From: Methylobacterium sp. FF17
GTDB taxonomy: Bacteria; Pseudomonadota; Alphaproteobacteria; Rhizobiales; Beijerinckiaceae
Reading direction: 5' to 3'
NCBI RefSeq assembly: GCF_025813715.1
Contig: NZ_CP107532.1
Coordinates: 4,790,001 to 4,854,000, forward strand
Length of the DNA: 64,000 nt
Each line of letters opens with the position of its first letter. The stretch's first letter is position 1. Below are positions 17,650-25,366 of the stretch, piece after piece. The translations under genes and the position numbers were made by a program. The notes under the pieces are model-generated. The model was not told the DNA's origin and did no database searches. It saw only the letters and a list, made by a program, of their open reading frames with translations.

Positions 17650-18807
17650 TCAACCGGCAACCCTGTCTATGGCCGCCCGCATGGCGGCGTCAACCTTCGC
17701 GGCGGCGTCCTCCTGCATCCCCGGCATCACGTGGGAGTACAGATCGAGGGTGATGCCGATGCTCGAGTGACCAAGGCGCTCTTGCGCTATTTTGGGATGG
17801 ATGCCGCTCGAGAGCAGCTGTGTCGCATGGCTGTGCCTAAGGTCGTGGAAGCGGATGCGTGGCAGGGAGCTCGACTGAGCCAGGATGCGCGTGAACTCGT
17901 GGGTCAGGCTGTTGGGCTGCACCGGCATCCCGTCCGCCTGTGCGAAGACATGATCGTCATCCGTCAGACGGACGCCAAGCTTCAGAAGCTCCTCGGCTTG
18001 CCGGACGCGCTGACGGCGAAGCTCTTCGACGACAATCGTGGGAAGGGCGACCCGTCGGGCTCTCCCACTCTTCGTCTCTTTCGCCCGGGTACCGCCATGC
18101 GTCTGCTCGGTGCTCTCGACGATCGCGAGCTGCCCGGCAGCGAAGTCAACAGCTCTCCATCGCAGCGCGGTCACCTCACCGCGGCGCAAGCCACAGAGTG
18201 CGCCCAGCAGGACTGGCGTGAACATCCGCGTCTGCCGGAAGTGGGCAAGCAACTGGGCTGTCTCATGGGTATCCAGTGCCCGCATCTTCGTTTTCTCGAC
18301 CTTGGGCCCTCCGACCACATCGGCAGGATTGCGAGCCAGGACCCGCCACTTCACGGCTTGGCTGAGCGCCTGACGCAGGATGCGGTGCATGTGGTGGACG
18401 GTACGGGGCGAGAGACCACCAGAACCATCGCGCCGGCCCCTCACGAGAGCTTTGGAGTACGCGGCCGAAATCTGCTCCGGGCGCAGTTTCGCGAGGACCA
18501 CGCTGCCGAGGAGAGGGACGACGTTTTTCCGAGCCAGCTCGGTGTAGCGCTCGTGGCTGCGCGGGGAGACCTGCGAACGCATGTGGTCGAGCCACCGGTC
18601 GAGGAACTTGGCCAGGGTCTCTTTGCCGGGCTCAACGTAGTCGCCGCCCTGCATCTCGGTGATAAGGCGGGCGCACTCCTTCTGCGCCTCACGCTTCGTG
18701 CCGGTAAACGAGTGCCACTTCCGCCTGCGCTTCCCTCCCTCGGGATCAGGGGCATCAAGAATGATAGCCCAGCGGCCTGGAGAGCGCTCACGGATGTGGC
18801 CTTTCAT
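17650..18807 (-). CDS. Tyrosine-type site-specific integrase
   Basis: 385 aa. An N-terminal AP2-like/arm-binding region (1-60) and a SAM-like core-binding domain (about 61-165) precede the catalytic domain. The active-site set is complete: Arg208 (CGLRRGE), Lys246 (KETKSGR), His321 and Arg324 (HDLRHSHATQLL), His347 (GHSS) and Tyr357 (DLYSHV). It cuts and joins within the tRNA-Ser core next door; its 3' end is 79 nt from the intact tRNA. Its ATG overlaps the stop of the ribbon-helix-helix gene upstream by 4 bp, so the two are co-transcribed from the promoter at 19488-19516. A degenerate copy of a related 3' end lies outside attR. Confidence 0.96.
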   Translation of the reverse strand: MKGHIRERSPGRWAIILDAPDPEGGKRRRKWHSFTGTKREAQKECARLITEMQGGDYVEPGKETLAKFLDRWLDHMRSQVSPRSHERYTELARKNVVPLLGSVVLAKLRPEQISAAYSKALVRGRRDGSGGLSPRTVHHMHRILRQALSQAVKWRVLARNPADVVGGPKVEKTKMRALDTHETAQLLAHFRQTRMFTPVLLGALCGLRRGEVTALRWRAVDFAAGQLAIVESTEQTHGGTRAKETKSGRARRVALPTIVVEELRRQRVRQAEELLKLGVRLTDDDHVFAQADGMPVQPNSLTHEFTRILAQSSSLPRIRFHDLRHSHATQLLSSGIHPKIAQERLGHSSIGITLDLYSHVMPGMQEDAAAKVDAAMRAAIDRVAG

Positions 18808-19463
18808 CTTTCCTCCTCGCTTCCCGATTTGTGGATATTGTTCAACTTGCTGTCGTCGCTGTCTGCTTGCTCTCTACGGCGGCGCCACTCTTCAAGGCGA
18901 GGTTTATCAAGCCTAGCTCGCTGCATGGCATTTTCCGAAGTGCTGCCCAATCGTCGCTTCATCGCAGCGAAGACATGCTCGGCATTCGTACCCTCATTCA
19001 CACTTAAATCTAAGTTGGCGCTCGTAATATCTTCCCACAGCTGCTCAGAAACCAGAGCTTGCCAGAACTCGTCAACTACATCCATTTTTTTTGTTTTCTC
19101 TGGAACAGGCCCAGGACGAAGCGCATCAAGAACCCGGAAAATCACTCCCGTTGCAGCATCGAACGCCTGTGGATCTTGTCTCCAATCTTTACCGTGTCCG
19201 TGCAGCAGCTGTGAATTTTGGATGGCCATTGCCACCAGCCTCATAGTCCAAAAATTATCAACACTTCCGAAGGCATCCTCCATCCGGTCTTCGATGCGAA
19301 AGCTGTCGCTCAATCGCCTTTCTACTTCTTGCGATAAAGATCGACCATTAACTTCCGCGGATTCAGCCAATCTCTCTCTTAGATCCGGTCGGATTCGGGT
19401 CGTGAATACAGAGCTCTTTCCTTTAAATTCGCCCGTTGGCGGACGGCCTCGTGCAGCAACCAT
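18804..19463 (-). CDS. Ribbon-helix-helix (Arc-like) regulator
   Basis: 219 aa from the ATG at 19463, chosen for the GGAGAGG 5 nt upstream. After a short basic N-terminus, SSVFTTRIRPDLRERLAESA followed by NGRSLSQEVERRL is a typical Arc/MetJ-like ribbon-helix-helix, with the DNA-contacting beta strand first. The rest (about 70-219) is a helical region of unknown function with acidic patches. It is translated just before the integrase and overlaps it by 4 bp. A promoter with a palindrome in its spacer stands directly upstream, so autoregulation of the integrase operon is likely. This is more than a minimal Arc protein, and the extra domain may bind a partner. Confidence 0.75.
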   Translation of the reverse strand: MVAARGRPPTGEFKGKSSVFTTRIRPDLRERLAESAEVNGRSLSQEVERRLSDSFRIEDRMEDAFGSVDNFWTMRLVAMAIQNSQLLHGHGKDWRQDPQAFDAATGVIFRVLDALRPGPVPEKTKKMDVVDEFWQALVSEQLWEDITSANLDLSVNEGTNAEHVFAAMKRRLGSTSENAMQRARLDKPRLEEWRRRREQADSDDSKLNNIHKSGSEEER

Positions 19464-19487
19464 GACCCTCTCCAATTTGTCTTCGCT

Positions 19488-19516
19488 TTTGTAGTCGCCT
19501 CTCTTGCGACGGTCAA
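19488..19516 (-). promoter_or_regulatory. Promoter with internal operator for the RHH-integrase operon
   Basis: On the minus strand TTGACC (19516-19511) is followed by exactly 17 nt and TACAAA (19493-19488), 25 nt before the RHH start codon. The spacer begins GTCGC and ends GCGAC, an inverted repeat positioned to let a dimeric repressor block RNA polymerase. A transcript from here would have a very short leader containing the GGAGAGG site. Confidence 0.6.
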
Positions 19517-19568
19517 TGACAGATCGGTATTGTCTGCGCATAGCGAAGCCAAAATAGGACGAGGGTTC

Positions 19569-19781
19569 ATGATCGCGAAAGCCGTTACGCAGGGTGAGCG
19601 CAGAACGATCAGCGTTGAGGAGGCGGGGCGACAGCTCGGTCTCAGTCGAAACACAGCCTACCAAGCGGCGGGGCGTGGAGAGATCCCGACCATCCGGATT
19701 GGTCGCCGCATGCTGGTGCCTCTGGTCGCCTTTGAGCGACTTCTCAATCAGTCGGTGGCCATGCGGCAGGAAGGGGCTTGA
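19569..19781 (+). CDS. Excisionase-type winged HTH protein
   Basis: 70 aa from the ATG at 19569 with GAGGG just upstream. The core RTISVEEAGRQLGLSRNTAY followed by QAAGRGEIPTIRIGRRMLVP is the MerR-like HTH_17 (excisionase/DNA-binding) pattern, with the wing residues RIGRR. It is the first rightward gene, divergent from the RHH-integrase operon, the usual place for a recombination directionality factor or early regulator. Confidence 0.8.
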   Translation: MIAKAVTQGERRTISVEEAGRQLGLSRNTAYQAAGRGEIPTIRIGRRMLVPLVAFERLLNQSVAMRQEGA

Positions 19782-19784
19782 GCC

Positions 19785-19985
19785 ATGAAAAAACCCGCGC
19801 ATCGCGGGGCGACGGCGGGTCTCTCGAATGCGTTCCTGGCAGTTCGCGACGAGAGATCTAGCGCAGATCGTCCTGTCCTCCAAGCCAAGCACATTGCCAA
19901 TCGCTTCGGCGTTTCAGCGCTTCATGCAGCGGTGATCGCCGAACTGGCCTTCCCGTCCGCCGAGACCTGGCGGGGTCGCCAATGA
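19785..19985 (+). CDS. Hypothetical small phage protein
   Basis: 66 aa, basic N-terminus, no recognised domain. The segment LQAKHIANRFGVSALHAAVI could form a short helix-turn-helix-like pair, which would suit an early regulator. It starts 3 nt after the excisionase stop and overlaps the next gene by 4 bp, so it belongs to the rightward early operon. The first 8 codons also encode, on the other strand, a perfect intrinsic terminator. Confidence 0.6.
   Translation: MKKPAHRGATAGLSNAFLAVRDERSSADRPVLQAKHIANRFGVSALHAAVIAELAFPSAETWRGRQ
19788..19808 (-). terminator. Intrinsic terminator on the minus strand
   Basis: Read leftward, CCCGCG-ATG-CGCGGG is followed by six T. It would stop leftward transcripts before they reach the RHH-integrase promoter region. 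It overlaps the start of a rightward gene. Confidence 0.5.
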
Positions 19986-20254
19986 CCCACCCCGATCTCA
20001 AGCTTACCAAGCTCCTGGCAGACCTCGACGCTGCCCAGGCAGCGCTGTCCAATCACTTGCTCGGTTCGCCCGTGCGTTCCGCCTGCAGCGACGAAGGCAG
20101 CCTCGTGCCCCTGAAAATCGCCGCCGAGGCTTGGGGCATCAGCGAAGACGCTGCCCTGCGTCGGGCTCGCCGCAGCCACGGCGTGAAGCGGTTCGGCCGC
20201 TGGTACTTCCCCGAGTCCGTCGTCTACCCCGCAAAAGTAGGGAACGTGGCATGA
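19982..20254 (+). CDS. Phage DNA-binding-like hypothetical protein
   Basis: 90 aa. The C-terminal half (PLKIAAEAWGISEDAALRRA followed by KRFGRWYFPESVV) looks like a small HTH/winged domain of the HTH_17 kind with the wing ending in WYFPES. The N-terminal 35 residues form a predicted helix. It overlaps both neighbours by 4 bp in the early operon. A DNA-binding role in replication or regulation is likely but unproven. Confidence 0.65.
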   Translation: MTHPDLKLTKLLADLDAAQAALSNHLLGSPVRSACSDEGSLVPLKIAAEAWGISEDAALRRARRSHGVKRFGRWYFPESVVYPAKVGNVA

Positions 20255-20481
20255 GCGACCTCCGCACCATCGCCACTGTCCGCAAGAACAACTCGGAGGA
20301 GATCCGGGTCAGCGTCGCCATCCATGATGGATATGCCCTCGTCGATATGCGGGTGTTCTCGGCGCCCCGGGCCAGCCGCGGCGAGCCCGTGCCGACCAAG
20401 GCCGGCATCTGCGTCGCCCGCTCGAAGCTGCCCGAGCTCATCCTGGCCCTACAGGCTGCCGAGCGCGAGGTGACGCGATGA
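20251..20481 (+). CDS. PC4/YdbC-like ssDNA-binding transcriptional coactivator
   Basis: 76 aa from the ATG at 20251, overlapping the previous stop. The pattern of four strands (EEIRVSVAIHDGYALVDMRV), then GEPVPTKAGICV, then a helix (KLPELILALQAAEREV) matches the PC4/p15 fold, which binds single-stranded nucleic acid as a dimer. In a phage replication module it may act at the origin or on early transcripts. It overlaps the DnaB-like gene by 4 bp. Confidence 0.75.
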   Translation: MSDLRTIATVRKNNSEEIRVSVAIHDGYALVDMRVFSAPRASRGEPVPTKAGICVARSKLPELILALQAAEREVTR

Positions 20482-21887
20482 CGGGCTCCGCCATGGCTAC
20501 CGACCTGGTGCCTCCGAACGCCTTCGACAGCGAGCAGGCGCTGCTCGGCGCCATCATCCACAATAACGATGCCCTGGACCGCGCCAGGGACCACGTGCAG
20601 CCCGGCGACTTCTTCGAGCCGCTGCACCGGCACATCTTCGAGGTGATGATCCAGCGTCGGGATGCCGGCGAGGCCATCGACTTCGGGCTGATGAAGGCCG
20701 TGCTCGGCAACGCGGATCTCGGCGGGTTCACCGTCGGCGGCTATCTCGCCAAGTTGGTGTCGGAGGCCATCACCGTCAGTGGCGCCGCCAGCTACGCCCG
20801 GCTGATCGCCCAGGCCGCTCGCATGCGGCGGGTGCTGGAGACCTCGCAAGCGGCCATCGCAGCCATGACGGCTGGATCGGTGCACAGCCCGACCGAGTAC
20901 GCCGCCTACATGATTGAGGCGCTGGACGAGGTCGCCAGTGCTGGACTTAGCGAGAGCGCCCGGCGTGTTACGCTCGGCCAGGGTGTCGCCAGCGTGCTCG
21001 CCCGGGTGGATCAGACCCGACTCGGCAAGGGCATCCTCGGCGTCCCCTACGGCGTGCCGAAGCTCGACACCTCGACCCTCGGCATGCGGCCCGGCCAGTT
21101 CGTCGTGCTCGCCGGCCGGCCCGCGATGGGCAAGACCACGGTGGCCATCCACATCGCCCTCACGGCCGCGCGCCGCAGTGGCGCGGTCGGTCTGATCTCG
21201 CTGGAGATGAACGCCGAGGAGTTGGCCGAACGGGTGCTCTCGGCCTTGGCCTACAATCCGCGGGAATGGGACCAGATCACCTACCGGGCCATCGCCGAGG
21301 CGCGAGGCCTGTCTGAGGCGGCCATGGCCCGACTGCGTGAGGCGACGGAAGCCTGCGCCGACATCCCCCTTTGGATCGAGCAGCAGCCCGGCCTGACCCT
21401 GTCGCAGATCTCGGCCCGGGCCCGGCAGATGAAGCTGAAGGCTGAGCGCCAGGGCATCCTCTTCGCGGCCCTCATCATCGACCACATCGGCCTCATCCGC
21501 CCATCCAAGCGCTACTCTGGCAACCGGGTGCAGGAGATGACCGAGATCAGCTCTGGCCTGAAGGGGCTGGCAAAGGAGCTCGGCATCCCGGTGCTCGGCC
21601 TCAGTCAGCTCAACCGCGAGGTGGAGAAGCGCCAGGACAAGCGCCCGATCCTCTCCGACCTGCGCGAAAGCGGGTCGATCGAGCAGGACGCCGACGTGGT
21701 GCTCGGGCTGTACCGGGACGCCTACTACCTCGAGCACAAGGCAGACCGCACCGACGTCGAGGAGGACCGCCTCGCCCGCTGCCTGAACACCCTGGAGATC
21801 GAGATCCTGAAGCAACGCTCCGGGCCGACGATCCGGATCGAGTGCTTCTGCGACGTCGCCTGCAACGTGTTGGCGGAGGCACGCTGA
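20478..21887 (+). CDS. DnaB-like replicative helicase
   Basis: 469 aa, near full DnaB length. The N-terminal DnaB domain (FDSEQALLGAIIHNNDALD) is followed by the RecA-like motor domain with Walker A GRPAMGKTT (213-221), Walker B ALIIDHIGLI (about 330), the LSQLNREVEKR motif and RESGSIEQDADVV near the end. It unwinds DNA at the replication fork of the element. No phage DNA polymerase or DnaC-type loader was recognised, so it probably borrows the host replisome. The stop overlaps the start of the DUF1376-like gene by one base. Confidence 0.95.
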   Translation: MTGSAMATDLVPPNAFDSEQALLGAIIHNNDALDRARDHVQPGDFFEPLHRHIFEVMIQRRDAGEAIDFGLMKAVLGNADLGGFTVGGYLAKLVSEAITVSGAASYARLIAQAARMRRVLETSQAAIAAMTAGSVHSPTEYAAYMIEALDEVASAGLSESARRVTLGQGVASVLARVDQTRLGKGILGVPYGVPKLDTSTLGMRPGQFVVLAGRPAMGKTTVAIHIALTAARRSGAVGLISLEMNAEELAERVLSALAYNPREWDQITYRAIAEARGLSEAAMARLREATEACADIPLWIEQQPGLTLSQISARARQMKLKAERQGILFAALIIDHIGLIRPSKRYSGNRVQEMTEISSGLKGLAKELGIPVLGLSQLNREVEKRQDKRPILSDLRESGSIEQDADVVLGLYRDAYYLEHKADRTDVEEDRLARCLNTLEIEILKQRSGPTIRIECFCDVACNVLAEAR

Positions 21888-22834
21888 TGGTCGGCTTCTA
21901 CAAGCACGACATCCCGGCCTGGATGGATGGCACGGAAGCGCTCAGCGATGGCGCATACCGCACCTATCACGTCATCGTTCAACTCATCATGCTCAACGAG
22001 GGGCCGATCGCCCTGAATGAGCGCGGTATCGCCGGCCGGTGTAACCAGGCCATCAAATCCTTCCGGGTGCATCTGGACGCACTCCTGAAGGCTGGAAAGC
22101 TCACTCTGAGCGATGGTCGCCTGTCGAACTCACGCGCTGCGGCCGAGCTTCAGGCGGTCATGAAGAACCGTGAGAACGCAGGGAAAGGCGGTTCATCCCT
22201 GAAAAAATCAGCCCAAAACTCGGCTGAGCAGGCTGTGAGCGGTGCATCACGAGCGGATGAACCCTCTATCGACCCTGATAAGCCATTGAAAAACAACGAT
22301 AGAGGGGGAGCGTCGCTTGATAAGATATCAAGCCTAAAAGAGAAGAGAAGAGAAGACTCCCCTATAGTCCCCAAGGGGACGGATCGGTTCGAGGAGTTCA
22401 GGGCAGCCTATCCGCCGAGGAACGTGCGTTTCCAGGCGACCCCTGCCCGAAAGCGATGGCTAGAAGCGCTGAAGCGCGGCGCAGATCCCGAGCAGATCAT
22501 CGCTGGTGCCAAAGGCTACGCCGCCGAGCAGGGTCGGATCGGCAAAACGGGCACCGAGTTCGTCAAAACGGCCGAGGTCTGGCTGCGAAATCAACTGTGG
22601 AACGACTACCAGCCCGAACCGAGCGCTGCCGAAGGGAAGCTGGCCAGTCCGGACAGCTACCTCTCGAGTCTGTCCGACGACGACTGGCGCGGCCACCTCC
22701 GCCGCTGGCGCAGCACTGGCGGGCAGTGGACCCTAGCCAATCGCACCAAGCCGCCGGACGATCCAGGGACGAAGGTGCCGGCGCACCTGCTGGCTGAGTT
22801 GGGCGACGTGACCCTCCTGGCGAGGGCCAGCTGA
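21887..22834 (+). CDS. DUF1376-like replication initiation protein
   Basis: 315 aa from the ATG at 21887. The N-terminus (FYKHDIPAWMDGTEALSDGA followed by YRTYHVIVQLIMLNEGPIAL) is the winged-helix-like domain of DUF1376 phage replication proteins. The middle is low complexity and AT-richer, with poly-charged residues (KEKRREDSP). The C-terminal part (YPPRNVRFQATPARKRWLEA) resembles the DnaT/O-protein-like segment that helps helicase loading. Its position directly after the DnaB-like gene supports an initiator or loader role. Iteron-like repeats follow the gene. Confidence 0.75.
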   Translation: MVGFYKHDIPAWMDGTEALSDGAYRTYHVIVQLIMLNEGPIALNERGIAGRCNQAIKSFRVHLDALLKAGKLTLSDGRLSNSRAAAELQAVMKNRENAGKGGSSLKKSAQNSAEQAVSGASRADEPSIDPDKPLKNNDRGGASLDKISSLKEKRREDSPIVPKGTDRFEEFRAAYPPRNVRFQATPARKRWLEALKRGADPEQIIAGAKGYAAEQGRIGKTGTEFVKTAEVWLRNQLWNDYQPEPSAAEGKLASPDSYLSSLSDDDWRGHLRRWRSTGGQWTLANRTKPPDDPGTKVPAHLLAELGDVTLLARAS

Positions 22835-23238
22835 TGATGAGCCCTGACTTCTCAGGCTTGCGCCACCGGTTCAATTTTCAGCCCAACAGGATCAATGGCT
22901 TAGCCAAATTCTTGGAAGCCGCTCTCCTAAGGCCCTGCGAATTTCCGACCCAATCGGATCAATGGGTTAGCGGAAATCTTACCGCTCCCCGTTTTCGGGC
23001 ATCGGCGATTTGCGCTCCCCAGTCCGGGGGAGCACACCGATTGATCCACCCGGTGCGGGGTTTCAACCGGATCGGGTGGAAACCTCCGGTTCGACAGGTT
23101 TCCGCCGAACCTGGCGTAAACCCCCAGGTGAGGCTGCCGGCATCAGAACGCAAAATTGCGTCGTGCAAATCCAAAGAGTTAGCGGGCTTCGGCCTGCCCA
23201 TGGACCAGCCTTGCAATATAGGGTTCAGCCATGAGTAA
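22834..23238 (+). CDS. Doubtful open frame over a repeat region
   Basis: 134 codons starting at an ATG that overlaps the previous stop. The translation has no recognisable domain. The DNA beneath holds a 44-bp imperfect direct repeat read in two different frames and several hairpins, which suggests a non-coding function such as an origin or termination region. I keep it as a low-confidence gene only because of the coupled start. Confidence 0.25.
   Translation: MMSPDFSGLRHRFNFQPNRINGLAKFLEAALLRPCEFPTQSDQWVSGNLTAPRFRASAICAPQSGGAHRLIHPVRGFNRIGWKPPVRQVSAEPGVNPQVRLPASERKIASCKSKELAGFGLPMDQPCNIGFSHE
22871..22982 (+). repeat. Iteron-like imperfect direct repeats
   Basis: A unit of about 44 bp beginning near 22871 recurs near 22939; the best-kept cores are AGGATCAATGGCTTAGC and CGGATCAATGGGTTAGC. 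Immediately right lie hairpins, including GCTCCCC/GGGGAGC near 23013-23032 and CCACCCG/CGGGTGG near 23046-23080. The position just downstream of the helicase and initiator genes suits an origin of replication. Confidence 0.45.
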
Positions 23239-23698
23239 GCGCGCTTTGGATCGCGACCGCTTCGCGAAATGTCGAGCGCTGATGGACCGCGGCGCCACTG
23301 CAGGCGAGCAGGCCGCTGGGGAAGCTGCAGCCGCCCGAGTCGCAGCCGCAGCCGGTTTAAGCCTGGCTGAGGCCATCAGCCTGGTGGATGCCGCGGACCG
23401 ACGATTCCATTCTGATGCCGCCTCTCAGGACGAACGTGCCCGTCGCCCACAAGCTCGCCCAACTTATGCCTGGGCCGAACCGAAGCAGAAGCCCCACCCC
23501 ATCACCGTTGAGGAGTTGCTGAGGCAAAAAGAGGCCGACGCCGCTCAGAAGAAGGCTGCCGCTGCGCGTCAGGCTAAGCGCGCTCCGAAGGGGGACAAGG
23601 ACTTTGATCGCTGGGCCGAAGAGGCTCGTGAGGCGCAGGCTATGCGGGATCGTGAGTGGGCTGAACGGCGTAAGCAGCGCGAGGAGGCGCAGCCATGA
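23231..23698 (+). CDS. DUF2786-like hypothetical phage protein
   Basis: 155 aa. The N-terminus (DRDRFAKCRALMDRGATAGE followed by QAAGEAAAARVAAAAGLSL) resembles the helical DUF2786 module. The rest is highly charged and Lys/Ala/Glu-rich, probably a long helix or coiled coil. It starts inside the tail of the doubtful frame before it. A nucleic-acid-associated role is possible. No catalytic motif is visible. Confidence 0.7.
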   Translation: MSKRALDRDRFAKCRALMDRGATAGEQAAGEAAAARVAAAAGLSLAEAISLVDAADRRFHSDAASQDERARRPQARPTYAWAEPKQKPHPITVEELLRQKEADAAQKKAAAARQAKRAPKGDKDFDRWAEEAREAQAMRDREWAERRKQREEAQP

Positions 23699-23750
23699 CT
23701 GCCGCTGAGATCAAGGCTCTGCCCATAGCCAGCGCAGGCAGCCACTCCGA

Positions 23751-23969
23751 TCAGGGTTCGCTTACAGCCTTTTCGGCTTCGACGCTGTCCAGCAGTTCCT
23801 CGGCGCTCATCCAGAGCACACCGGACTCGGAGTGGATGGCGTGCGCGATCAGGCCCATGCCGATCTTCGTCTTGGCGGCGTCGAGTGCCTTCTCAGAGCT
23901 ATCGTGCTCCTCGTGGTTCCAATGTCCCCTCACCTGGTTGGTGCTGTCGCCCCATTCCAAGATCCACAT
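23751..23969 (-). CDS. Hypothetical small acidic protein
   Basis: 72 aa from the ATG at 23969 with GAGGAGG 6 nt upstream. It reads MWILEWGDSTNQVRGHWNHE and then a helical acidic tail. No domain is recognised. It is leftward, opposite to the replication genes, and followed at 24105 by another leftward small gene; the two may be independently regulated cargo. Confidence 0.65.
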   Translation of the reverse strand: MWILEWGDSTNQVRGHWNHEEHDSSEKALDAAKTKIGMGLIAHAIHSESGVLWMSAEELLDSVEAEKAVSEP

Positions 23970-24104
23970 CGCGCCCTCCTCTTCCGAAAGAGAAGCGGCG
24001 GGCGCGCCAATCCGGTTCCATGAGTTCCTTGCAACGCCCCTGGCGAAGGCTCGGCAGGACATACCCATTCGAAAGTGGGGCGCTCCAAAGCGCCCCAACT
24101 CGGT

Positions 24105-24359
24105 TTACGAAGCTTTGAGCTCAATCAGCTTCCGACCGATGTTGTACAAGCGCTTGTCGTCTTCATGGGCGCATCGCGTGAAGTTTGCGATTTTGTGGTT
24201 GTCTCGCTGGCCCATCTTAAAGGCTTCGATGACGTGCATCATTTCTTTGGCGTCCCCTTTGCTGAATGCTTCCTTCAGCTCAGTGCGACCCTTCACGTCT
24301 TCGCCTTGGTTCAGGCTCCAGTCCAAGTCCTCTTTAACTGATTTCCAGTTTGCGGACAT
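24105..24359 (-). CDS. Hypothetical small helical protein
   Basis: 84 aa from the ATG at 24359 with GGAGGG upstream. Charged, mostly helical (KEDLDWSLNQGEDVKGRTEL), with no Cys, signal or TM segment. Function unknown. The strong ribosome-binding site and the moderate GC of the region support a real gene. Confidence 0.65.
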   Translation of the reverse strand: MSANWKSVKEDLDWSLNQGEDVKGRTELKEAFSKGDAKEMMHVIEAFKMGQRDNHKIANFTRCAHEDDKRLYNIGRKLIELKAS

Positions 24360-24544
24360 GTTTCCCTCCCTTGCCCCATGCGGGACGGACATGAGGATAC
24401 GCCGCTTTCTACTCCCGTCGAGCCATCGAGTGCTCGGTGAGCAATCGCCAGGCAAATGGCTTATGGCAAAAGCGGGCCTTTTCAGCGCAGCCTCGATCCA
24501 TCCGGCTTACGGCTAGTCAGCGGCCTACCAAACCTAGCGGATGC

Positions 24545-24769
24545 TCAGCATCGTTCTCTGCTCTTAGATTTCAGGTGCTGTTGGACCTTACTGATCACCG
24601 AGCCGGGGTCGTGCCCCCGGTCCTTTGCGAGCAGCAGCAGGTCGGTCATGAGGTCGACGACATCACATGGCGGAGCAGAGTCTCCCCATCTGCGGGCTGC
24701 TCCTTCGGCGTGAAGGTATGCGTCAAGGGCAATTTGAGCGAGTTCGGCTCGCCGATAAAGCTTAGCCAT
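24545..24769 (-). CDS. Hypothetical small protein
   Basis: 74 aa from the ATG at 24769 with GGAGAA 6 nt upstream. It begins MAKLYRRAELAQIALDAYLH and ends with a basic tail (HLKSKSRERC). No recognised domain. It belongs to the run of leftward small genes at 23.7-24.8 kb. Confidence 0.55.
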   Translation of the reverse strand: MAKLYRRAELAQIALDAYLHAEGAARRWGDSAPPCDVVDLMTDLLLLAKDRGHDPGSVISKVQQHLKSKSRERC

Positions 24770-25059
24770 GGGCGTTCTCCTCGACCGCCCGGCCATGATT
24801 ATTCTAGCCGGTTCGGCCATTTGCTAGTCATCAACTTACCAAACGCTCCAATGTTGTCGACTGCCGTTTATCCCTGGGCATTAGGTAACAAATGATACGC
24901 AGCTAGCTGGTCTAAACAGTACGTCGAGTAGCCTGCATAGGAGAGGCCGGGTCGCCCGCTGTCACAGGCAGGGCAGCGGCGCCCGTGGATGTCAGACCCA
25001 TTGGCGCCGTACTCATGCACGCACAGTGGGGCGGGCCCAAGTCGCTTTCGTATTTGCGA

Positions 25060-25100
25060 GAGCGCGGAATGTGACCAGGCAAGCGCGGAATGCGACCAGG
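25060..25100 (+). repeat. Two tandem 20-bp repeats upstream of the 25136 gene
   Basis: AGCGCGGAATGTGACCAGG (from 25060) and AGCGCGGAATGCGACCAGG (from 25081) differ at one position and have a period of 21 bp, two helical turns. They lie 36-76 nt before the start codon at 25136, a good place for a tandem operator or activator site. Confidence 0.5.
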
Positions 25101-25126
25101 TGACTGAGCCCTGAGCGACCGGCACC

Positions 25127-25149
25127 ATCTCGGACATGAACTCCGAGAT
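25127..25149 (+). promoter_or_regulatory. Perfect 8-bp inverted repeat over a start codon
   Basis: ATCTCGGA (25127-25134) and TCCGAGAT (25142-25149) enclose 7 nt that contain the ATG of the 25136 gene. It can act as an operator for a dimer or as an mRNA hairpin hiding the start codon. Confidence 0.45.
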
Positions 25150-25354
25150 CACCCTTCTCGACCGCATCAACGTGGCCGTCACCAGCGACATCGCTGAGGC
25201 GGTTCGTCAGACCGCAGCGGCTCGCGGCCTCACCGTAGCCGACTATGTCCGCGGGTCTGTGCAGGCCCGACTGATGCTCGACGGGGCTCGCTTCAATCGC
25301 CTTCCGAACCTTCAGCGCCTCGCCACCCGCACGAGCCGCTTCCGCACGCTCTGA
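25136..25354 (+). CDS. Ribbon-helix-helix-like small phage protein
   Basis: 72 aa. The stretch TLLDRINVAVTSDIAEAVRQ followed by TAAARGLTVADYVRGSVQAR is compatible with a ribbon-helix-helix domain (short strand, two helices), and the C-terminal tail is Arg-rich. It could be the repressor acting on the repeats around its own start. It begins a new rightward gene block. Confidence 0.6.
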   Translation: MNSEITLLDRINVAVTSDIAEAVRQTAAARGLTVADYVRGSVQARLMLDGARFNRLPNLQRLATRTSRFRTL

Positions 25355-25366
25355 TCGGAAACCACC

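Noticed and set aside
25060..25100. CRISPR-like tandem repeat
   Set aside because: Only two units without a spacer of useful size; more like an operator.
24868..25191. 107-codon minus frame with a Cys-X2-Cys stretch (RRCPACDSGRPGL)
   Set aside because: Its start overlaps the divergent gene at 25136 and it is built partly from the tandem repeats (WSHSALA twice). It could be a small zinc protein, but no ribosome-binding site supports it.
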